DNA from: Vibrio sp. BS-M-Sm-2
Lineage (GTDB): Bacteria > Pseudomonadota > Gammaproteobacteria > Enterobacterales > Vibrionaceae
Assembly (NCBI RefSeq): GCF_041504345.1
Contig: NZ_CP167894.1
Coordinates: forward strand, 3,224,001 to 3,288,000
DNA: 64,000 bases
Reading direction: 5' to 3'
Position 1 is the stretch's first letter; every line of letters begins with the position of its first letter. Shown in pieces: positions 26,197-33,511 of the stretch. The translations under genes and the position numbers were made by a program. The notes below the pieces were generated by a model. It did no database searches. It was not told the origin of the DNA and saw only the letters and a program-made list of their open reading frames with translations.

Positions 26197-28830
26197 ATGA
26201 TGATTCGATATTACAGTCAGTTTTCGGTGACTAAAGTTCCAACATTTGTTTTTGCTACAGTTTTCACTCTGTTTGGTTGTGGAGGAGAGAGCAGTGGCAC
26301 GACCTCCACCGCAACGGGCGTTGATTTGAATGCTCAATCAGCAACGGTGTTGGCTCAAGATGCGATGTATTCAACGGCACTATCGGAACGGTATGAAGTC
26401 GATCTGACATCCAATGTGCATTCATCCAATGGGGGCGGTTTTACTTTGACAAACATTGAAGTTTTGTCTCAGCGTAGCGACTGCCAAGTTGAAAGTATGA
26501 CGGATTCAGGGTTTACGATTCAAGCAACGGATCCGAAGGTGTGCAGTTACCGCTATCAGGTTTCTCCTAAAGCTTCGGCAGCGATGAGTCGTCAATCACA
26601 GGATTCAATCGCCATGAGTAATGGCAGTGGCGCCGAAAGCATGAGTACAGCGATTACTCGCGTTGCCGTAAGTAGTGAGCCTGACTCAACCGAGCTTACA
26701 CCATTGAGTGCTGTAACACTTATTAACGAGAATATCACGGTTTCGTTAAAAGAGGAGTTACAGAAAGTTGGTTACGAGCTGGGTGACCAATTCACCTTAA
26801 CGAGTAGCGACCTGTCCCTAGCTTATAGTCATGGAGGCAGCGTTAGTGTCGATAGTTTGGATGAGCAAAGTATAAACTACACGCCGGCACAAGGTTTTAC
26901 GGGTATTGACAGGGTTATGTATAGCTTAGCCAATGCCACAGGAGAAGTGTTAATGGGCGTATTAGATATCGCGGTGGGCTATGAGGCAAACCAAGGTTTT
27001 TCGATAGATGGCAATATCCAATACCCGAATACTGTTAAGGTTTCGACAGAAACAGACATCGATATCAGTGATTTTGTGACGTCGGAAGATGGTGATGATT
27101 ACCAGTTAATTTATGTTAAAACATTCAATGCGAATGTGACACCGAAAGCCCCGCTGGATACCCAAAATAAAACCATTATCTTTAGTGCTTCACAACCTGG
27201 TTTTCATTACATTAGCTTCGCGGTGAGCGATCACAATGGTGCTTATGATATGGGCTTGATTCGTGTAGAGGTCGTTGACCCAAACCAGTCGGCAAAATGG
27301 GGAGACATTCCTTATTTGGGGGATGTTTTTACTGCGCCTCTTACAACGGTTGATGCAGCAAATAAAGGCCTAGTTTACGATGCCAAACTCAGTGATTCAG
27401 CGTACTCGCCGGCAATCGACATGGCAGGGGTGCGTTACCCAACAGCGGTAGAGTATTGTCAGCAAAGTGGCGCCTCGCTGCCAACGGTAGAGGAACTGTC
27501 GCAGATGGCAGGAAACATCAATGTGCAAACTCTGCACAATTGGCCAGCGGACTATGCGTACCTTGCTTATGACGATGTGGCTGAAGAGGCTAAGTGGGTA
27601 GACTTGTCTGACAGTGGTAGCGTTCAGACGGGAGCCCTTAGTCCGACAGACTATTACTATGCTACATGTCTCAAACAAGGCTTGATTCAAGTGCAACCAG
27701 ACTCAAGTACAGAGGTGGTGGCGAATGGTACCGATGTTGGTACGGTCTCTGTGGAGCTAAAACTGGGCGATGAAGTTAGGCCAGATACGCTAATCAGTGC
27801 AACGGTCTCTGGTGCTGACGCAACACTAGACCCTGCGACGCAAACAACCGATAGCCAAGGTATTGCTGAGTTTACATTAACCAGCACGAAAGCCGAGACG
27901 GTGACAGTAACATTTGATGTTGGCGGCGTTACCCAAACTCATGACGTAAAATTCATCGGTGATGAACAGACCGCAGGTGTGACATCGAAAGCGACGATTA
28001 ATAACGCTCCCTACATTTCGTTGGGTGGTAACCTGGTGACGGCAACCCTAAAAGATGACTATGGCAACCCGGTAGAAGGTTATTCGGTTACGTCAGAGGT
28101 AAGTAGCGGCGAGCACCCTGACACGTTCGAGATTGTCAAACCACTTTTGGTGGAAGAGACGACAAAAACAGATTCGCAAGGTAAGCAAAAAGTACGCGTA
28201 ATATGGGATCGCCAACACGAGATGCCAAAAAGCAGCATGACGTTTGATGTCACCTCGTCTTACACGACGACGTTGGACAAACAGACGGAATCAACCAGCC
28301 AAGTGACGTTTAATGGCTATCTTTGTGGGGGCCAAGTCGGCGATAATGATGGTAAAAACGCCGCAGATGCCTGTATTAAAATGGTGGAATTTAACAAAGG
28401 TGGTGACACATACTTGTTCACAGGTACGCCAAGTGTCAAGTTTTTAAAGGCTATAGACTATCCAGTGTCTAGTCAGTATGAAGAAACAGGTAAATTGGGG
28501 CCGGATGAAGGCGTTTTTGCAAGATTCACAAACTCTGAAGCTAATGACTTGTGCAAGGCATACAATGATATGGGTCTTTACGGCAAATATAATTGGGTGC
28601 TCGCCCCTGTCGGCGGTACTTTGTCGCCTGGAAAAATAGGACTACAAGATCTTTACGGCAGGTATAGCAAAATGTATGCAGCGAAGGGTTGGGCGTCCAC
28701 CTACTACTACTGGTCGTCGACGACCAATTCCGGTACTTTCAATGACTACCTCATGGGCCTCAGCAATGGCGACGTCACCAGCATGAGTTCATACAATCAG
28801 TACTACGCCTCGTGCGTATCAGGTCCTTAG
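26197..28830 (+). CDS. Large DUF1566 lipoprotein, tandem copy 3
   Basis: An 877-residue lipoprotein with the same architecture and lipobox as copies 1 and 2. It is almost identical to copy 2 up to about residue 605. The second Big_1-like domain then carries a block of changes (NNAPYISLGGN), and the terminal DUF1566 domain diverges most of all. NWRLPTRNELK is replaced by NWVLAPVGGTLSPGKIG, and the tip reads GWASTYYYWSSTTNSGT before ending YYASCVSGP. Loss of the RLP motif, usually well kept in DUF1566, is notable. Upstream DNA matches that of copy 2. Confidence 0.85.
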   Translation: MMIRYYSQFSVTKVPTFVFATVFTLFGCGGESSGTTSTATGVDLNAQSATVLAQDAMYSTALSERYEVDLTSNVHSSNGGGFTLTNIEVLSQRSDCQVESMTDSGFTIQATDPKVCSYRYQVSPKASAAMSRQSQDSIAMSNGSGAESMSTAITRVAVSSEPDSTELTPLSAVTLINENITVSLKEELQKVGYELGDQFTLTSSDLSLAYSHGGSVSVDSLDEQSINYTPAQGFTGIDRVMYSLANATGEVLMGVLDIAVGYEANQGFSIDGNIQYPNTVKVSTETDIDISDFVTSEDGDDYQLIYVKTFNANVTPKAPLDTQNKTIIFSASQPGFHYISFAVSDHNGAYDMGLIRVEVVDPNQSAKWGDIPYLGDVFTAPLTTVDAANKGLVYDAKLSDSAYSPAIDMAGVRYPTAVEYCQQSGASLPTVEELSQMAGNINVQTLHNWPADYAYLAYDDVAEEAKWVDLSDSGSVQTGALSPTDYYYATCLKQGLIQVQPDSSTEVVANGTDVGTVSVELKLGDEVRPDTLISATVSGADATLDPATQTTDSQGIAEFTLTSTKAETVTVTFDVGGVTQTHDVKFIGDEQTAGVTSKATINNAPYISLGGNLVTATLKDDYGNPVEGYSVTSEVSSGEHPDTFEIVKPLLVEETTKTDSQGKQKVRVIWDRQHEMPKSSMTFDVTSSYTTTLDKQTESTSQVTFNGYLCGGQVGDNDGKNAADACIKMVEFNKGGDTYLFTGTPSVKFLKAIDYPVSSQYEETGKLGPDEGVFARFTNSEANDLCKAYNDMGLYGKYNWVLAPVGGTLSPGKIGLQDLYGRYSKMYAAKGWASTYYYWSSTTNSGTFNDYLMGLSNGDVTSMSSYNQYYASCVSGP
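28684..28830 (+). other. Candidate hypervariable region (DGR-like) of lipoprotein copy 3
   Basis: The last 49 codons. The final 26 (28753-28830) align gap-free with the other copies and differ mostly at first and second codon positions, ending in the shared TCG-TGC-GTA-TCA-GGT-CCT-TAG. Divergence in this copy also extends upstream to about 28580, so part of the domain seems to have been exchanged as a block. Confidence 0.5.
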
Positions 28831-28857
28831 GGTTTAACGTTTAGAGTTTAGAGTTTG

Positions 28858-28878
28858 CGGCCCGCAGGGCCGTTTTTT
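28858..28878 (+). terminator. Terminator/hairpin after lipoprotein copy 3
   Basis: CGGCCC (28858-28863), GCA, GGGCCG (28867-28872), then T6. It lies 27 bp after the stop. The sequence after it (TTTTCAAACTC, about 28902) shares CAAACTC with the repeat-unit junctions. Confidence 0.85.
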
Positions 28879-28925
28879 CTTTTTAAAAAGTTAACGGTTT
28901 ATTTTCAAACTCAGTAAGGATAGAG

Positions 28926-29417
28926 ATGGATATTGAAACAAAACTCAAGTTGAGCCAGCAACAAGGTAAAATTATTGGTATTCAAGAAGGTATGTTTGTG
29001 CGCTTTTATGACCAAGCACTTTACGCATGGCAGCAGTGGGTGGAAACTCGCCCCTCTTTACCCGCTTTAAAAGTTTCGGCTAAAGTGGTGAAAAAACTCG
29101 GTTCACAATGTGTCCTGTCGGGCGGGTTACCCGCAATTAGCCTGGCGAAAGTAGGTGTGTTTCCTGACGATAAAGGCGTCATGAGTATCGATTTTTGTGC
29201 CGATATGTCTAATTGGGAAGAGTGGTATCTAGCGTACAAAAACGACTTACCTGTACATGAACTGTCTGACTTAAGTCCTAGACTAAAAACAGATAACGGC
29301 TTCGCTAAAGTTTGGATGCCACAGTGGTTAGTACACCAATTAGATGAATGCACACCGGACACATCTAACCCTGAGGGTAGGTTGCTACTCGATGTTATTC
29401 GTTGGACTGAGAGATAA
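28926..29417 (+). CDS. Hypothetical protein downstream of the lipoprotein array
   Basis: 163 residues, cytoplasmic (no signal peptide or membrane segment), with a good AAGGA ribosome-binding site 7 bases before the ATG. Visible features are IIGIQEGMFVRFYDQALYAWQQW (about 15-37), conserved-looking tryptophans and a C-terminal LLLDVIRWTER. I do not recognise the family. It is not like Avd, the small helical DGR accessory protein, as far as I can judge. It lies 96 bp after the last lipoprotein gene and its terminator, on the same strand. Confidence 0.65.
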   Translation: MDIETKLKLSQQQGKIIGIQEGMFVRFYDQALYAWQQWVETRPSLPALKVSAKVVKKLGSQCVLSGGLPAISLAKVGVFPDDKGVMSIDFCADMSNWEEWYLAYKNDLPVHELSDLSPRLKTDNGFAKVWMPQWLVHQLDECTPDTSNPEGRLLLDVIRWTER

Positions 29418-29471
29418 ACGTAGTAATTATATTTTTTGATAAGGCGACACGCTAAAAAACAGGGAACATAG

Positions 29472-30027
29472 CAGCTTTGCTGCGCCAGCTTCTTTCGCAT
29501 CCCACTCTGAGTAAACTTCCGACGGTATTTCAAAAGGACTGTGCTCCCAACCTAGTTGCTTACGAGTTGCTGCGATTTCGTCAGCGCCTAATGGTGCACC
29601 GTGACAGTCGTGCGTACCTGCTTTGTTTGGAGAACCAAAGCCAATTACCGTTTTAGTACAGATTAGAGTCGGACGAGGATCCGCTTTAGCTGCTTTAATA
29701 GCCGCATTGATAGCATCAGCATCGTGACCATCAACTGCTGGAATTACGTGCCAGCCGTAAGTTTCGAAACGCTTAGGTGTATCGTCAGAGAACCAACCTT
29801 CAACTTCGCCATCGATAGAGATGCCGTTGTCATCCCAGAAAGCAACCAGCTTACCAAGACCTAGCGTACCCGCTAGAGAACATGCTTCGTGAGAAATACC
29901 TTACATCAGACAGCCATCACCCATGAATGCATAAGTGTAGTGGTCTACGATATCTAAGCCTTCTTTGTTGAACGGTGCTGCTAGCGCTTTCTCAGCCATT
30001 GCCATACCAACAGCGTTAGTGATGCCC
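29472..30027 (-). pseudogene. Transketolase internal fragment with a nonsense codon
   Basis: Read on the minus strand, 30027 to 29472 gives [57 protein letters not shown] and [11 protein letters not shown]. This is residues of about 115 to 300 of a transketolase. The stop TAA (29901-29903) replaces the expected GAA of the MEGISHE motif by one substitution. Both ends are abrupt and the rest is well preserved, so this is a recent partial copy of a tkt gene located elsewhere. It cannot make an active enzyme. Confidence 0.9.
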
Positions 30028-30455
30028 GGTCAACTGCGAAGCTGTTCTCATTTATTGCTCATTGTGCACATCCTACGTACGGAAAAACGGTAAACACAGT
30101 AATGAGTGACGAGGAATTGGCTCAGGTTTAGGAGAGTTTCGTTTAATAGTAGAAGTGATCGCGAGGGCGTTAAATCTTCGCGTTGTTAGGTGCACTAAGA
30201 TCTGGCGTGATTGATGTAATCGCAACCAGTGTATGTCATGCATTAACCGAGCTGGATTTGGATGAGCAGTTGAAGTTGAAGAGGGCGGCGCTTACGCCGC
30301 CAATCGTTAGTCTGTTTATAAGGGTATCAATGTTGTGCGATGAAGATATTATTGACCTTGCATAAGATACATTTCGACTGACTTATCAAATTACATAATT
30401 TGTGATTCATGATATCTGGTTCAAAAGGCTTTGATGCTACACGGCAATGATTGCG
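30028..30455. other. Gene-poor spacer with a GC-rich hairpin
   Basis: No gene I can support. It holds a perfect hairpin GGCGGCG-CTTA-CGCCGCC (30284-30301) without a T-run. One open frame of 60 codons (30183-30365, plus) has no ribosome-binding site and no recognisable motif. The spacer separates the transketolase fragment from the XRE regulator. Confidence 0.5.
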
Positions 30456-31397
30456 TTAGCCTACTGTATCATCAAGGAGTTCATCAAACCCATTTTTATA
30501 AAGGGAGAACAGATATTTGACTAAGTCAGATGCAAGCAAGCTTTCGGATGAAAGCTTTAGTTGAAGAAACTTGTAATTTTTACCGTAAAGTCTTATACCA
30601 CCGCTTTCGACTATTCGCCCCTTATTGATCACTTGATGATCAGAGTTTTTATCGAAAAGTGTAAACCCGTCTTGGTCATGACAGTTCACATAAAAGTCTC
30701 TCGTACAATGAGTCTCTTTTATACGTTCAAGCAGGAGAAGTAAAATAGTCATCCTAGTGGCAGATAATGAGCTGTAAGCAGAGACAATGTACATTGACAC
30801 ACTCCTACCCTTACACCCTTTGTCACTGCACTCTTCTTTGTTGATGAATGGGCAATTTTCTAAATTGTTGGGTGAAATTAGACTAATATCGACATTGCTA
30901 TCGACAAACCCGTATAGAAGGTGGCCAACTAGTTGACCTGAGGCGTCATGGAATGTGTCTAGTTTTAGCTGACTTTTTTGAATGATTTCGGAGTTAAAGT
31001 TAATATTTAAGTAATCCGAATGAAAAGTTTCGAGTTGTTCGCTTAGTTCGGTTTGTTCGGCGAGAGACTCATAGTGATTCATCTCGAATTCTTTTGAGTC
31101 TTGAGTGTAATGGTTTCGAGATTTACTTATCACGTAAGCTAACAGGTTTGCCTCGATTTTGCTGTTATTTGTTTCTATGTCTAGTAGCTCCATGATATCA
31201 CTGCCTAATAATCTCGCGGCGAGTATTTGCTTACTGAGTTTAGGTTTAGTCACACCGCGTTCCCATCGACTATAGGTCGTCAAGTCCAATTTAGAAAAAA
31301 CATCGTTTCCCTCAATAAGAAAATCAAGGACTTCTTGTTGTGTTACTCCTTTGGAAGCTCGGATATTTTGTAAATATTCTGAGAAAGTGATAGCCAT
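30456..31397 (-). CDS. XRE-family helix-turn-helix regulator with a large C-terminal domain
   Basis: A 313-residue cytoplasmic protein. Residues about 5-75 form a Cro/CI-type HTH (YLQNIRASKGVTQQEVLDF, LTTYSRWERGVTKPK, AARLLGSDIMELLDIE). The remaining ~230 residues contain a cysteine cluster (CPFINKEECSDKGCKGRS, about 190) that could bind metal; the domain is not one I can name. A strong AAGGAGAG site precedes the ATG. It is divergent from the pilus operon across a ~1 kb gap and is the only regulator nearby, so control of the pilus is a reasonable guess and no more. Confidence 0.8.
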   Translation of the reverse strand: MAITFSEYLQNIRASKGVTQQEVLDFLIEGNDVFSKLDLTTYSRWERGVTKPKLSKQILAARLLGSDIMELLDIETNNSKIEANLLAYVISKSRNHYTQDSKEFEMNHYESLAEQTELSEQLETFHSDYLNINFNSEIIQKSQLKLDTFHDASGQLVGHLLYGFVDSNVDISLISPNNLENCPFINKEECSDKGCKGRSVSMYIVSAYSSLSATRMTILLLLLERIKETHCTRDFYVNCHDQDGFTLFDKNSDHQVINKGRIVESGGIRLYGKNYKFLQLKLSSESLLASDLVKYLFSLYKNGFDELLDDTVG

Positions 31398-32427
31398 TTT
31401 ACTCTCCTTAGTTAGACCTTCATGTTAAATGTAAGCATATCCGGTGTTTTTTACAACAGAATATGACAGCAGGACGAGTATTGATGCGATTATTTTGACA
31501 ATCGCGAAATACAAAGTAAATAACCGCAATTTAAAGGTGCTTTTTCAATCTAGCGACTTGCTACAATAACTCATCGACTTGATTTTTCCTGTCACTAGCA
31601 TACTGGGTAATAGTTACCCTTTAAACTAACGGTAACTCGAAGGCATTTTGAATCATTTCCTACTTTGGCAAAGCCCTATTTCTAGTTATACCGCAAATCT
31701 ACGAAGGGTTTTAAAGGCTATTGGCTGCATGAAATATATCTTTATCCTTTAATACGCTTTTGTGATCGATTCGACGCAGGGTCGAGGAACGGGCACTATT
31801 ATAAGTTTTTTTCTTTGGAATTAAAGAGATAAGTGAGATTTGACAGTTAGTGTTATTAAGTTCCAAGCGGTAGTGATAGCCCAGTTAAAAGAGCGGAAGT
31901 TAGATGAATATTAATCGTAGTGAATGACGTGTGATAACATTTATCAAAATAAAGTTGATGTGTTTATTTGGGTTAGCTGGTAATAGGTGATTTATGAAGC
32001 TCATTGTAAACGAGAGACTGCTTATCGGCGCAATTAACCTTTAAATTAATTACAGTTTTGAAGACCTTACCGTTGGTAATTCAATTCGCTCGTGTTGAAC
32101 ACTATGATAACTGAATATTAGCTACTAACGTCTGATTTTCTATAATTTCCTCATTATATCTTTTCGCTTAGCTGACTTTTGTTGTTGCAGCGCTTTAGTA
32201 CACCTTTGGTTCACGAGAACGATTAATTAGCTAAAAAAACAAAGAGCTTAAATTCAAGATCAAAAGTGAGCCTGGGCATTCATGAAAACGAAAAATCTAA
32301 AATGCTCAATATTAAAGAGTGAGATTTTAGCAAAATGTATCTCGTTCGCTAGTCATCGTATTCATAACGGTAACTCGGAGCGATAGAAACAATTATTAAA
32401 TTTTAAAGTAAAGTGAAGGAAATTAAA
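31398..32427. promoter_or_regulatory. Long AT-rich intergenic region between the XRE regulator and the pilus operon
   Basis: About 1030 bp without a supportable gene on either strand. It must contain the divergent promoters of the regulator and the pilin gene, but I cannot place -35/-10 boxes with confidence. The length and AT content fit a heavily regulated (for example H-NS-bound) fimbrial control region or a long untranslated leader. Confidence 0.5.
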
Positions 32428-32925
32428 GTGTCAGTATTCAAAAAAGTAGTTTTAAGTTCAGCAGTATTAATGGGTATGGCGCTAAGCGCTGGCGCAAATG
32501 CAGCAGTAACAACAGTTTCTTGGGAAGGTGAAGTGCCAGGTTCTATTGGCGATGGTACACACCTGATTACAGGTGAGAATGGAGATCTTACTGCCTTATA
32601 TGGTGTTATTCAACCAAATGCCGATGGTCAGTTTGTAAGTGAGGCTATCAAGCTAGAGTCTTACGTTGACAACGGTGGAACGATAGGTGAAGCGACGCCA
32701 GTGAACTGGCAGGTTGAGGCGTTTAGTGTGACATACGACAATGCTGAAGTAGATAGCCAATTAGTGACGGCGGTAATCGATGGTGATGATTACGCGGTCG
32801 GCGACTCAACTGGCGAAAAAGACAATATTTCAGTTCAAATCAAACAAGAGGCTCAACTTACTGCAGAAGAAGTAGCGGGTAAGACGGTAAAAGCGAGCTT
32901 GACGCTTGTAACAAGCGTTGTTTAA
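32428..32925 (+). CDS. CS1-type pilus major subunit (pilin)
   Basis: A 165-residue secreted protein: signal peptide SVFKKVVLSSAVLMGMALSAGANA then AVTTVSWEGEVPGS and a beta-rich body ending VKASLTLVTSVV. The alternating C-terminal strand fits donor-strand pilins. It is first in an operon with usher, chaperone and tip adhesin and is followed by a hairpin, the usual arrangement for a highly expressed major subunit. I start it at the GTG at 32428, because AAGGA lies 7 bases upstream; the GTG at 32413 would place the ribosome-binding site inside the gene. Confidence 0.78.
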   Translation: MSVFKKVVLSSAVLMGMALSAGANAAVTTVSWEGEVPGSIGDGTHLITGENGDLTALYGVIQPNADGQFVSEAIKLESYVDNGGTIGEATPVNWQVEAFSVTYDNAEVDSQLVTAVIDGDDYAVGDSTGEKDNISVQIKQEAQLTAEEVAGKTVKASLTLVTSVV

Positions 32926-32951
32926 GAGATAGTGAACAATTAATCTAGAAC

Positions 32952-32983
32952 AAGAGGCTTGCAATTTTGCAAGCCTCTTTAGG
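32952..32983 (+). terminator. Leaky terminator hairpin after the major pilin gene
   Basis: AAGAGGCTTGCAA (32952-32964) pairs perfectly with TTGCAAGCCTCTT (32967-32979), followed by only a few T residues. It sits between pilin gene 1 and the assembly genes. It probably lets most transcripts stop or be processed here, keeping the major subunit in excess. Confidence 0.8.
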
Positions 32984-32992
32984 AAATATAAC

Positions 32993-33511
32993 ATGAGAAT
33001 GATGGCAATGGTGCTGGCATTAATTAGTATCAATGTCAATGCACAAAACACTAAAACCCTACAGATCCACACGACGCTAAATATAGGTAACCTTTATACA
33101 TCTTCTATTGACTCTGTGCAGTTCACTCCGTCGGAATTAACATTAGTCGTTGAAGATAGTCAACGAGACAGGTTTAAAAGAGAGGAGACGATATTAATGA
33201 TAGAAACGTCAATTCCAGCAAGTGCTTCTCCAATAGCTTATACAACAAAACTAACTAAAAACGAAGCAGAATGTAAAGATTATTCTGGTCAAACTCACGC
33301 TCAGGCTAATTTTGTTGATGTGAAGATAGACGACACGCTAATAGAAATTAATCAAAGTAAACGTTTCAGCTTTGTAGAAGGCCAATCTAATCAATATGCT
33401 GAGCATAAAATAACACTTGAATTTCAGCCGTTCAATGAAATCAAAATCGATAATAATCAAGCTCGAACATGTACCGGACAGCTAGAGTTCAGTGTTGAGG
33501 TGGACGTTTAA
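32993..33511 (+). CDS. Second CS1-type pilin-like subunit
   Basis: A 172-residue secreted protein with a short signal peptide (MRMMAMVLALISINVNA), then QNTKTLQIHTTLNI and a beta-rich chain with two cysteines (CKDYSG about 98, CTGQ about 161). It ends LEFSVEVDV with an alternating pattern fit for donor-strand exchange. It is placed between the major pilin and the usher and overlaps the usher start by one base (TAATG). Probably a minor subunit or second pilin; the assignment rests mainly on context. Confidence 0.65.
   Translation: MRMMAMVLALISINVNAQNTKTLQIHTTLNIGNLYTSSIDSVQFTPSELTLVVEDSQRDRFKREETILMIETSIPASASPIAYTTKLTKNEAECKDYSGQTHAQANFVDVKIDDTLIEINQSKRFSFVEGQSNQYAEHKITLEFQPFNEIKIDNNQARTCTGQLEFSVEVDV

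Noticed and set aside
28926..29417. DGR accessory protein Avd or a small reverse transcriptase
   Set aside because: No YxDD motif, and the sequence does not look like the four-helix Avd; it is listed as hypothetical.
30183..30365. 60-residue ORF as a gene
   Set aside because: No ribosome-binding site, no known motif, and it spans a GC-rich hairpin.
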